Positions 8,601-16,483 of a stretch of 24,229 nt of DNA are shown here, piece after piece. A program made the translations under genes and the position numbers. Position 1 is the stretch's first letter. Each line of letters begins with the position of its first letter. The DNA comes from Gammaproteobacteria bacterium (GTDB taxonomy: Bacteria; Pseudomonadota; Gammaproteobacteria; Pseudomonadales; Azotimanducaceae). Location of the stretch: positions 1-24,229 of the forward strand of contig JABIVN010000495.1 of NCBI GenBank assembly GCA_018667205.1. Reading direction: 5' to 3'. The notes beneath the pieces were generated by a model. It had not been told where the DNA came from. It saw only the letters and a list, made by a program, of their open reading frames with translations, and did not search any database.

Positions 8601-9400
8601 TCCGGGAACAAATTAGTGATGTTCCGACCACCTCGTTCAAATACGCGAAAGATATCTCCCGGCGCAACGGTCTCCCAAGCGGGCAGCGGCAACAGATAAT
8701 CGACAATACCCTTCGCATCTCGAACCTCTGGCGGCAGCACAATCGGTCCAAGTAATTTGGCTGCCTTGCCATCCTGCGTATAGGCCTCGCCAAAGATAGG
8801 CCGCTTGTAGGGCAAAACCCCATTGTTATAGGCCGCGGCAGCCCAAAACATAGCAGAGGTTGCCATTAAGCTGCGTTCTGCCGCCTCAATAATGGGTAAG
8901 TGGCAGGCTCCACAGGCCTCTCGGGCCACCCGATAATCGGCGGGGTTAGCAAACCTTACATACTCGGGGTTCTCCCTGTTAAGCAAGCTGTAGCTTTGCT
9001 TCGGGTTGGCGCTGGAAGGAAAGTTCCAGGTCTCTTTGTAATGCGGAACGGGGTGTGCATTGGCAATAACCTGTTGATACTCAGCAGAACCAATCTCCAT
9101 GGATGCCTCTTTTGCTACTGTCGCATCTCCTCCATGACAGTCAATACAGCCTAGCTGTACCGCGGGGCTGACATGCATAGTTTTTGCATCGCTATCCGTG
9201 TGACAAGTAACACAGCCTTCAGATTTTAAGTGTGCGTCTGCGGCACTTTGCGATGCTGGCGCCGGAGCCACTGACGATCTTACTGGCACACGGTCGGGAT
9301 CTGTTCCGCCGGACGCAGATACCAGCAGTGGTAGCATCATAACGACAGGCGCGAGTATGCATCGAGCGATAGAGCTGAGGTTTAGATAATGTACTACCAT
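5672..9400 (-). CDS. Decaheme cytochrome c with C-terminal LVIVD beta-propeller
   Basis: 1242 aa, with a Sec signal at about residues 8-30 and no lipobox. Ten CxxCH sites begin at C63, C85, C163, C335, C392, C528, C555, C666, C677 and C783. From about 860 to 1165 there are six LVIVD-type repeats, each ending in a pattern such as GLKVIDV, GLVVLNM or GLAIVNI and followed by TNP/TRP turns; best examples are at 963-982, 1016-1039, 1055-1078, 1097-1119 and 1144-1163. LVIVD repeats are known from bacterial and archaeal surface proteins and are predicted to form a beta-propeller. It is probably periplasmic or surface-exposed with the barrel encoded just upstream (7-base overlap), and is the best candidate for the outermost electron carrier. 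The substrate is unknown. Confidence 0.9.
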   Translation of the reverse strand: MVVHYLNLSSIARCILAPVVMMLPLLVSASGGTDPDRVPVRSSVAPAPASQSAADAHLKSEGCVTCHTDSDAKTMHVSPAVQLGCIDCHGGDATVAKEASMEIGSAEYQQVIANAHPVPHYKETWNFPSSANPKQSYSLLNRENPEYVRFANPADYRVAREACGACHLPIIEAAERSLMATSAMFWAAAAYNNGVLPYKRPIFGEAYTQDGKAAKLLGPIVLPPEVRDAKGIVDYLLPLPAWETVAPGDIFRVFERGGRNITNLFPETGIPSSFGQLQRLEEPGRPDFRQSNRGPGTGARISIPVLNLTKTRLNDPHTWFLGTNDQPGDYRSSGCSSCHVVYANDRDPRHSGDYAGSGNKGQTNTKDPTIPRGESGHPIAHVFTRAIPTSQCMSCHMHQPNMFVNSFLGYTMWDYEADAPFMWPEEQVYPTEAEKRKVYKRNPEGAAPRGKWADLEFVEKVSELNPELNDTQFADYHGHGWNFRAVFKRDRSGNLLDAEGQQVASDDPKKFDKAVHMSSIHLDAGMHCVDCHYAQDTHGNGHIYGEVAAAVEIDCKDCHGTVGAYPSLQTSGPASLGAGTDLAAIRNPDGSKRFQWLNGELIQRSVLTKGLEWKVSLVKDSVNKDHLNYNGKAARAKLMGKNTSSQAWADPLDTQALAHADEEMECYACHTSWTTSCAGCHLPIEANQKTERLHYDGEESRNYATYNPQVSRDQMFLLGRRETAKGGKIAPVRSTSALVLSSSNANREKIYVQQPPISSSGYSSQAFNPHFAHTVRKTETKTCEDCHLSAKNDNNAIMSQLLMYGTGFVNFLGYNAYVGGSEHISAVTVTEWTEPQAVKGSYLQRYAYPDYHAEHLTRNLELADAVTHDSGKVQCLQLRGEYLFASEGSKGTRVYDVASIANKGVSQKIVTAPFSPLGQDIHIKSNNATCVVLPTNQPIQPSRNTGPLMRETNLEQAFHPLYQYAYITDSQEGLIVVDIDTLMDRDPRNNNLDRALTWNEGGVLAGARHLVFGGRYAYLLADSGLVVLNMDNPLKPQLVSTLPLSSPHSLVLQFRYLFVTDADGLKVIDVTRPEAPLLTAGNTIAFKSARRIHLARTYAYVAAGEDGLAIVNITNPESMTLEQRYADGITDAHDVTVASTNASLFAYVADGADGLKVVQLTSPKSQPNFYGFSPRPAPELIARYTTQSPALSLSRGLERDRGVDETGGQIAVFGRIGSRPLNETEMKRLYLNSDGKPWFVEN

Positions 9401-11940
9401 GTCAAAACCACATTAGCCAAAAGTGAGTAGGGATCTTCATTTCCATATAGGTCTTCAAAACCGTCTCCCGCGAATAGCTTTGCAAACGAGAGTCGGGCGA
9501 CGGCATTCTGCGTCATCAGAGGACGCCATATTAGGGCGGCAGAAACGTCGATTCCGATCTGTTTGTCGATCTCACGTGTCGCACGCGCTATTTCTAAAAC
9601 CTCGGTGTCGGCGAAGGCTAGATAGTTAGCATTAAAGGATAAGCGCAACTGGGGAAGCAGATCTAAATCCAGACCCGTTCCAACAAGAATGAGCCCGGGG
9701 TTAGTGAAGTTTGACTGGCCTAGTTCCTTAGAAGATCGCATAGAATTGAGCATGCCATTCCTGGACGACAGCGCGACTCTACCGCCGCCGATTAATGGCA
9801 CGGCCTGGCGGATCCAATAACTGGTATCAGCCCCTGCGAAGATGGGGTTTTCAAAAACAGCATCAAACGCTTCGCTCTTGTCATCGTAAGGGTCACTGTC
9901 GCCCGAGGCGTAAACCATCGAAAACTTTAGTCTAGCCCAGTCGAAGTCGATTGAAGGTTCTGCCGCGAAAAACAACCCATTCACATCGGAGTCAGCGTCC
10001 GTAAAGACGCCGCCGTCCTCCTTGCCCGTTACCCAGTAAAGCATTGATGTTAGGTTTAGGCGCCCAAAGTGGCCATCACCGCCCAAACCCACATAATAAA
10101 CGTCGTAAGTCCGAGGGCGTTCCAGGCCAAGAGAGGCCGGGCGCGCGATAAAATTATTGTCATCGAAGATGGTCTTTTTTTCACGGTTACGGTTATAAGC
10201 CAACAGTATTTCAGTCGTGAAGCCAAGCGTTGGCAGGTCCTGAAAATAGATGTTGGCAAGAAAGAGATCGTCGTCACGCAAGCCGGCACTAACATCATTC
10301 AGACCACTATTGACGTCTTTCTCCAAACGCCTGAACCAGGCCACGTTATATTGGACCTTATTATTCGAGCGATTACCGAATAGCCTTACCCCGAAGGGGG
10401 CATCCTGAAACAAAAAACCCCGAAAATCGCTAGAAAAAGGCTGAATGCCGACCCGGACGCTGTCGAAATCGTAGTTATCAGAGACGTTCCGCAAGTGCTT
10501 ATCAACAAATGCACTCTGAATACCTATATCGGTTTTCTTTCTGGTTTTGCCTTCGCCAGGGTCCGCGTTAACGCCTAGAATTTCGTCAAGACGGGTATAG
10601 TTAAAATTGAACACTGGGGTGAAACGAAACTCCCAATCTACGGGCTTAAATATCGTGTCACCCTGATAATAGACGAACTCAAACGCTATATTTTGCACGA
10701 GTGCAGACTGGTCATAGCCGCCAAACACATCATTAGACCCGGGTGCGGCTGTAGATTGCAGGCCAACAGGGGTCGGTACAGAACGCGTCTCACTAAAGGT
10801 ATCCGATATAGCGGTAACGTTAAAAAACCAGTCGTCTTTAACTGGAAAGTCAGCTTTAAGGGTATTTTGGTTATAGGGGTCGTACCATTTGTTCAGAGGT
10901 CCCAAGCTTTGTAAAATGCGCCAGCGATCCGGCATGGCTACGGCGGCGACATAGTCCTCTGGCCTTGGTCGTGGAATATCGGCCGTCAAGGCTAGATTTT
11001 GTGGCTCCCCGACAGTCTCTTCTGAATTGTTTGATACGGCTCTATTCGATACCACCTTGCTCGATACTGCGGACGATAAGGCAGGGTATGATGTCGATGT
11101 TCTGGCGATCAAAGATGGCCTAGGTACCGAGTCTGGAGAAGGGTCGAGTGCTTTACAGCCGGTGTTATTTGCCTGTGGTATCCAATCATTCAGGGCAGGT
11201 GCGCATGGCTGGCTAACTTGCCGTGTTGTAAAACGCTGCGGTTCGGCGTCGGGCGGTAGGTATGATTGAGTAGCGGCAATCTTCGTCGCTGTGATCGCTG
11301 GACCTGCAATAGGCTCAAAGCTTAGCCCAATGGTGACCTGATCTACTCCAGGGGTGAAAATTGATGTGATAGCGACGCGGTAGGTGTCCGCATGGCGTAT
11401 CTCAAGCTCATTCTGCCTATCCTGCCCAAACGAAATGCTGCGAAATGGCGTACCTTGCAGGACATCATTGCCTGGCAATTTCTGATTAAAGCTGATCGCT
11501 TCCTGCTCATCCCATCTGAGCCTAAAGCTAGAAGCAGTCATATCGATCAGGTAGGGCACATGCCGCGATAGAACAATGCTCAGGCCATCTCTTTTGAATG
11601 CGTCTTCGTTCAGATCAATCCTTCCGCGCACAAGAGAAGACCTATCTAAGGCGGAGAGGTTTTCGACGGTTTGATTAACGGTTGGTTTGTTAACTGACGG
11701 CATAAACAAGGACGCAGCCATACCCAGCGACCGCACGCTGTCTTGCGTATTAACGGCTACTAATAAGGAATCTGCGTCAACCTCGCCTAAGACCGGCGAC
11801 GTGAACAACCAGCCCGAGCAGCTAAGGATAATGATAACGCCGAGTTTTGCAGGTATTGTCAACGATGCTATCGCAACGTTTCTGCCAGAAAAGTGTTGGG
11901 ATAAGGAGGGCTGTCGCTTGCCAAAGATTGCTGTCAACAC
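9394..11940 (-). CDS. Large outer-membrane beta-barrel protein (putative porin of the conduit)
   Basis: 848 aa from a GTG start, supported by GAGGG nine bases upstream; no ATG precedes the signal peptide. A long N-region is followed by a hydrophobic segment at about 33-50. Residues 55-220 form a soluble beta-rich domain, 225-340 a Pro/Ser linker, and from about 365 to the end there are alternating polar/hydrophobic strands rich in aromatic residues with Asp/Asn/Gly turns. The final residues SLLANVVLTW end in an aromatic residue, as BAM-assembled barrels do. No resemblance to MtrB/PioB CxxC signatures was seen and I cannot name the family. It sits between a lipoprotein gene and a giant decaheme gene, so I infer that it forms the outer-membrane pore or scaffold for the cytochromes. 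Confidence 0.8.
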   Translation of the reverse strand: MLTAIFGKRQPSLSQHFSGRNVAIASLTIPAKLGVIIILSCSGWLFTSPVLGEVDADSLLVAVNTQDSVRSLGMAASLFMPSVNKPTVNQTVENLSALDRSSLVRGRIDLNEDAFKRDGLSIVLSRHVPYLIDMTASSFRLRWDEQEAISFNQKLPGNDVLQGTPFRSISFGQDRQNELEIRHADTYRVAITSIFTPGVDQVTIGLSFEPIAGPAITATKIAATQSYLPPDAEPQRFTTRQVSQPCAPALNDWIPQANNTGCKALDPSPDSVPRPSLIARTSTSYPALSSAVSSKVVSNRAVSNNSEETVGEPQNLALTADIPRPRPEDYVAAVAMPDRWRILQSLGPLNKWYDPYNQNTLKADFPVKDDWFFNVTAISDTFSETRSVPTPVGLQSTAAPGSNDVFGGYDQSALVQNIAFEFVYYQGDTIFKPVDWEFRFTPVFNFNYTRLDEILGVNADPGEGKTRKKTDIGIQSAFVDKHLRNVSDNYDFDSVRVGIQPFSSDFRGFLFQDAPFGVRLFGNRSNNKVQYNVAWFRRLEKDVNSGLNDVSAGLRDDDLFLANIYFQDLPTLGFTTEILLAYNRNREKKTIFDDNNFIARPASLGLERPRTYDVYYVGLGGDGHFGRLNLTSMLYWVTGKEDGGVFTDADSDVNGLFFAAEPSIDFDWARLKFSMVYASGDSDPYDDKSEAFDAVFENPIFAGADTSYWIRQAVPLIGGGRVALSSRNGMLNSMRSSKELGQSNFTNPGLILVGTGLDLDLLPQLRLSFNANYLAFADTEVLEIARATREIDKQIGIDVSAALIWRPLMTQNAVARLSFAKLFAGDGFEDLYGNEDPYSLLANVVLTW

Positions 11941-11943
11941 TGG

Positions 11944-13956
11944 CTATTTACCCTCGCATACGTTTTCGTCATCGGAATCCGTAAAAGGGTTTTGGGGGCA
12001 CTGCACATAGCGCAACCGGTAACCATCGGGGGCTAGCTGATCTGCACGAATTTCAGTCGGCGCGTTACCCACGCCGGACTCAAGCACCAGACCAGCATTA
12101 TTCAATCCAAGAAAAGCCATCATTTCGTCTTGCTCCGGCGCGTCTCCCGCAACGCCCAAGCCACCCACGAGTTCACCATCTCGGTAAATAGGTACGCCTG
12201 ATGCGAAAATTTGCAGCCCGTTAGCCAAACGCTCAGGCTTAGTGGCGCTTTCATTGCAAGAGGAATTGACATCAGTCCCCGCACCCGTCGCTGCAAAGAG
12301 GACGTGCTGAATAATTTTATTATAGGAAACATCGAGTTGAAGACCCGTTGAAAAAATGCTCCATTCGTTTAAGTCAGGTTCCTTGTTAAGGGGGCCACTC
12401 CCGGCAGATGATAATCCGTCGGGGAAAAATGGCCGGTGGATATTGCTGATAGATCTTATCGAGTAAGCGGTGCCGTCTTCGAATGCCGTAGCCCCGAGTA
12501 ATGCCTTACTGCGATCAATGTAGTCATCAATGTCGACGGTCTCTCTGACGGTCATGAAGTCGTTTTTAAAATACGTTGCGGGTATCTCAATATCAGAGAA
12601 AAAATCAGCAGCACCAAACGATGAAAGCAGCATGGTGGTGCGTGCTTTTTGCAATGACACATCGGCGCCAAAAACTGGCGCGTCACGGTTTCTAATAATA
12701 CCCAGTGCGACGCCATTCGTATCGACCACCGAAATAGTAACCCGACCAAAGGTGTCGAGCGGGCGCCTAATTTGGGCGCGCGTTCTTGCGGCCACCGCTA
12801 AGGATGACAGGAGAATCTGCGAGACTTCAGAGGACTGCAGCGGAGCGTTGGTCAGGATCGCAGCATCTGACCCATCCCTTGGCGGATAACGGTTAGCGCC
12901 AGACGGATCGACAAAAGAAAAGGCATCACTACCGTCAAACACACCTCCCGCGGACCTAATTCCGGATTCAGGCTGGCCGAATACCGTGCCCGATCGAATA
13001 ACAGCCTCTGCGTACCCGGTAACGTGGATCAATTTACCTTGATCCAAACGACGTTCAAATGGGGGCGCGTCACTTGGATCAACGATCAAGTCACTAAACC
13101 CTATATCGGAGAACCTTAGCGTTTTCCCGTCGACCGTAATCCTATCGGCTCGTCTATTAATGGGGGCCTCGAATGCGTATGTCGCTGCATAAGCGATTAA
13201 TTCATCGGCGTCTCTATCTTCGTTCTGAACATTTTTATCCAGCGAATATAGGCCGTCTGCGATGACTCCAACACCCCCTACCGGAGTGCCCTGTTTATAA
13301 AGTGGAAAGCCTCCCGGGTCAGCGGCTAAACCTAAAGGTGAGCGGTGCGGGCCCACAGATGCATTGCCACCCGTATATCGCTGAAGAAAATCAGAACAGG
13401 GAAGTTGGCTAAACTGCATGCCGTATAGGGGCCCTGCTGGCTGATCCAATTCTCCGGGGTTAAAATTTTCCTGGATGATTTGACTGGCGGTTCGCGTGCT
13501 AAAGGCGTTGCCTTCACTCGATAAATAGGCGCCTGTTATGGCTTTAGCGATCGCTCCCAGAGCATCACCGTCACTGCCAAGCGGAAGTGTCACACCATCC
13601 AGTCCGGTTAATACGGAGTTAGGGACCGTCGACGTGATATCCAGCGGTTGTCCCTCCTGCGACATACGATAGACCGCCAAAACATTGCCAACGCGATCCA
13701 CAACCGCGACGGTCGCATTCAAATCCATGGCGTTGGCCTGGTCGAGTGCCTGGGAGAGTACCTGACGAACGTCCTCTTGCGTCAATCGCGAATCCGATGA
13801 AACACAGCTTCCGTCGCACTCTACTGAAGGACCCTCATCGACTAATGTGTCGGACCCGCCGCCACTGCCGCTGCCACCGCAACCAGCTAAAAAAAAGGCA
13901 ACTAGTACTACCAGCGGTAGCCGGCAAAACATAGTGATCGCTTTAGTGGGCAGCAT
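11944..13956 (-). CDS. Lipoprotein with two GlcG/HbpS-like domains
   Basis: About 670 aa. An upstream TTG at 13965 is in frame, but the ATG at 13956 has GGA about 8 bases upstream and is preferred. The signal LVVLVAFFLAGC is a clear lipobox, followed by a Gly/Ser linker. Two copies of the GlcG/HbpS fold are visible. The first starts LTQEDVRQVLSQALDQAN and includes TVAVVDRVGNVLAVYRM and GTPVGGVGVIADG. The second starts near EVSQILLSSLAVAARTRAQI and includes TISVVDTNGVALGIIRNRD and ELVGGLGVAGD. A heme-free insert of roughly 100 residues separates them. HbpS of Streptomyces binds heme and iron, while GlcG has no settled function. There is no CxxCH here, so any redox role would depend on non-covalent heme or iron. 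It overlaps the upstream cytochrome gene by 14 bases. Confidence 0.85.
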   Translation of the reverse strand: MLPTKAITMFCRLPLVVLVAFFLAGCGGSGSGGGSDTLVDEGPSVECDGSCVSSDSRLTQEDVRQVLSQALDQANAMDLNATVAVVDRVGNVLAVYRMSQEGQPLDITSTVPNSVLTGLDGVTLPLGSDGDALGAIAKAITGAYLSSEGNAFSTRTASQIIQENFNPGELDQPAGPLYGMQFSQLPCSDFLQRYTGGNASVGPHRSPLGLAADPGGFPLYKQGTPVGGVGVIADGLYSLDKNVQNEDRDADELIAYAATYAFEAPINRRADRITVDGKTLRFSDIGFSDLIVDPSDAPPFERRLDQGKLIHVTGYAEAVIRSGTVFGQPESGIRSAGGVFDGSDAFSFVDPSGANRYPPRDGSDAAILTNAPLQSSEVSQILLSSLAVAARTRAQIRRPLDTFGRVTISVVDTNGVALGIIRNRDAPVFGADVSLQKARTTMLLSSFGAADFFSDIEIPATYFKNDFMTVRETVDIDDYIDRSKALLGATAFEDGTAYSIRSISNIHRPFFPDGLSSAGSGPLNKEPDLNEWSIFSTGLQLDVSYNKIIQHVLFAATGAGTDVNSSCNESATKPERLANGLQIFASGVPIYRDGELVGGLGVAGDAPEQDEMMAFLGLNNAGLVLESGVGNAPTEIRADQLAPDGYRLRYVQCPQNPFTDSDDENVCEGK

Positions 13957-15589
13957 CTTTTCCAAGCTCCATTATTTCGTGTCTAAGAGATCGCGTTTCA
14001 ATAGCGGGCGATCCTGTGTTTGTATGAAAAACGTGACAGCTTATGCAAGCATTGGCGTTGCGGCCGGCGTCGATGCCGTGGCAAGGCAAGCAAACCTCCT
14101 TTTCAGGCATAAGCACATCTTTAGCCTCATGAGAGGTATCTGCGCGATGGCATGATAGGCACGATGTCGAGTCACTGCTTATCCCTGGTACACTCATATG
14201 TGCAAGGTGGTTAAACGACGCGGAGGGAAACCAGTTATCGGATATTCGCACAGGCACGATCTGCCAGCGCGCCTCCAGAGGTAAACCCGGAGTTTCCTCC
14301 ACCTGATGACAAGTGCCACAACCGGAATCTCCAAATTGATGGGTCGCCTCGGTCGTCAACCTCGCCTGAGGATCGAGAAGTCCTTCGGTACGCGCCTTGC
14401 GATAAAAGTGTGACTCCATTTCAGCGATCACCTCGCGCTCAGAGCCGTGTGGTAGAACTAATTCTGGTTGATCAAGGTCGTAAGTCAGTTGATGACAGCT
14501 TTCGCAATTCGCCTCCATAGATATGGGTTGCACGCGTCCGTCGGCTGGGTTGATCTGATGACAGTTAACACATGCAAGGCCATCACCTTTGTTATCTCGG
14601 CCCATTTTTTCATTGTTCAAGTGAACGTCGTGTGGAAACTTCAGGTTCGAATTTTCGAAAATGGTTTGACCGGGCTCTGCATGCTGCTTCACCAACTGCC
14701 ATTGGGAAGTGTCCTTTGCTTTGCTGTCATACTCCCATAGGGATACTTGAAATTCCGGGTGCTCTGATAACGAAAAGTCCTGCAATACCGGCATGCCAGG
14801 GGCCCAATCTTGTTCCTTCCCGTGACAGTTCAAGCAAGCCCTGACGCTGTTGTTAACGAGATGACTCGGCTGAATGTGTTCCTGATGACAGTCAGCACAG
14901 GTAGTTTTCGTAAAGTGAGCATCGTTTGCGGGTGTGATCACGACATGCTCGCGTATCAGGTCATGACAATCCAAGCATGCACTGTCGGGTATCGCTTCAA
15001 AAGCTGCGGTATGGCAGGCCTTACAGTCGTTTTTTACACCGACGGTTACATGAGCTCTGTGCAGTTCACCGGCACTCCACGCGGTTTCTCCAGGCGCCAT
15101 AGAGGCAAAGGGCAGTGCGAAAGGTACATCAACTGACGAATTAACCAGTGGGTAGAGTAGGCCAAATATAAACACCAAAATTAAAAGAGAGTAACTCCAA
15201 AAGCGCACACTTATGCGGGTCTCAGAGAGCGTCATGGCAGCTCTTTCAGCCACTGGAACAATTGGGTTTTGGATGATCTGTAAACAAACATCAGAATCAG
15301 AATCAGAATCGGCAATAGTTAACTTGACGGTAAAGAAGCCAACAACGAACTCTTCACCAATTCCCAGGGTTGTCGATTTGACTGATCGGCCATCCGCTGC
15401 GATCGATTTGGTCTTGCTTTTAAACCGATACCGACCTTTAGAGGCCGGACTGATTGTAAAACTAAAATCGAGACCAGGAAAAAAGCGGGCGTAAGGAGTT
15501 CCTGGGCCTACGGCAAGTGGGCCATCAGTTGAAATGCTTATTGTTTCTGCATTACTGGCCCCGTCGGCGAATTTTAGAGAGAGACGCAT
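13943..15589 (-). CDS. Membrane-anchored decaheme cytochrome c with N-terminal cytoplasmic beta domain
   Basis: 548 aa. Residues 1-110 have no signal and look beta-rich; the segment TTLGIGEEFVVGFFTVKLTI resembles the last strands of FHA domains, a weak match. A Ser/Asp repeat (SDSDSDSD, 95-100) and R125/R129 precede a single TM helix at 131-150, which fits an N-in, C-out anchor. The periplasmic part carries ten CxxCH sites, at C189, C205, C231, C252, C340, C362, C424, C477, C500 and C514. Many extra histidines suggest bis-His ligation. Wedged between the cytochrome b gene and the outer-membrane genes, it is the natural electron acceptor or donor for the inner-membrane quinol/heme b module. 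Similar heme spacing occurs in cytochrome c3 and NapC/NrfB-type families, but I do not assign one. Confidence 0.9.
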   Translation of the reverse strand: MRLSLKFADGASNAETISISTDGPLAVGPGTPYARFFPGLDFSFTISPASKGRYRFKSKTKSIAADGRSVKSTTLGIGEEFVVGFFTVKLTIADSDSDSDVCLQIIQNPIVPVAERAAMTLSETRISVRFWSYSLLILVFIFGLLYPLVNSSVDVPFALPFASMAPGETAWSAGELHRAHVTVGVKNDCKACHTAAFEAIPDSACLDCHDLIREHVVITPANDAHFTKTTCADCHQEHIQPSHLVNNSVRACLNCHGKEQDWAPGMPVLQDFSLSEHPEFQVSLWEYDSKAKDTSQWQLVKQHAEPGQTIFENSNLKFPHDVHLNNEKMGRDNKGDGLACVNCHQINPADGRVQPISMEANCESCHQLTYDLDQPELVLPHGSEREVIAEMESHFYRKARTEGLLDPQARLTTEATHQFGDSGCGTCHQVEETPGLPLEARWQIVPVRISDNWFPSASFNHLAHMSVPGISSDSTSCLSCHRADTSHEAKDVLMPEKEVCLPCHGIDAGRNANACISCHVFHTNTGSPAIETRSLRHEIMELGKDAAH

Positions 15590-15592
15590 CGC

Positions 15593-16483
15593 TTACCAGT
15601 AGAAAAAAATGACGAAGACATGAATCATCAGCCCGATCAGTAGGCTGACAGTAAAAGGAATATGCAGATGAAGCCATATGGATAAAAGCGATTTATAACG
15701 CATATCTTTCCGGATTATCCTTAACATTTGCTGGCGACTACCAAAGAGGGAAAATGAAGTATTCAGAAGAATTGAGAGCTTTTCATCATCTCGCGCCAAC
15801 GGTATCCGCTCAGACAATATTCGAATAATCGCTGCTTGATCTGCATTCGAGATCACTTTTCCCTGCTCAACCGAAAACAGCGTCGATTTATCGACGCCCA
15901 GTAGTTGAACCAATTTTGAACCACCAAGTGATGTTCCGTCTAACGCGCTTAAAATCTCCGAACAACAATCTGCATTAATTGCAGAGGCGGTTTCGGCTAG
16001 TTGGCGATCAATGGATGAAAGTTCTCTGATCCAGTGCGCTATGTTTTTCCCCCCAATATTTTCATTCATACGCTCAGGGACATGGAGGTAGGCATATAAT
16101 CCAATAAAACCGGAGACAATAACGACCATCATGAACCAAAAAGTGAGGGTGTGAATATTCAGGGCTTCGATTTGTCCGGCGCTATGCATGAACGCCACGA
16201 TAGGTACTGATAATCCCAAGTAAACATGTGCGGAAACCCAGCCCTGGACAGTACCCATTTGAGAGCGATAACGTCGTTTTCTAAGTCCAAGGAAAGTCAA
16301 CCATATGATCAACAGCGTACTAAAAGTGCCAAGCACATAACCTTGCCAAGTGCTGCCGCTTGGCGGCAATGGTTTACCAAACTGACTAACGAAAACCAGT
16401 AGAGAGGCGACAACGGAGACGATAAACCACGCCAAATAACGATAGTTTCGCCAACTAAGTATGCTTTGATGCAACTGAGTCAT
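15593..16483 (-). CDS. Five-helix membrane protein, predicted di-heme cytochrome b
   Basis: 296 aa with TM helices at about 15-35, 48-66, 84-104, 112-133 and 270-295. Histidines H86 and H100 in TM3 and H274 and H288 in TM5 are each 14 residues apart, the spacing that places two b hemes one above the other across a membrane. The basic run RKRRYRS after TM2 puts that side in the cytoplasm, so one heme (H86/H274) would face the cytoplasm and the other (H100/H288) the periplasm. A polar loop of about 135 residues between TM4 and TM5 faces the cytoplasm and may dock the preceding gene product. The ATG overlaps the upstream TGA (ATGA), implying translational coupling. I recognise the logic of cytochrome b/b561-type electron carriers but not a named family. 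A quinone site cannot be judged. Confidence 0.8.
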   Translation of the reverse strand: MTQLHQSILSWRNYRYLAWFIVSVVASLLVFVSQFGKPLPPSGSTWQGYVLGTFSTLLIIWLTFLGLRKRRYRSQMGTVQGWVSAHVYLGLSVPIVAFMHSAGQIEALNIHTLTFWFMMVVIVSGFIGLYAYLHVPERMNENIGGKNIAHWIRELSSIDRQLAETASAINADCCSEILSALDGTSLGGSKLVQLLGVDKSTLFSVEQGKVISNADQAAIIRILSERIPLARDDEKLSILLNTSFSLFGSRQQMLRIIRKDMRYKSLLSIWLHLHIPFTVSLLIGLMIHVFVIFFYW

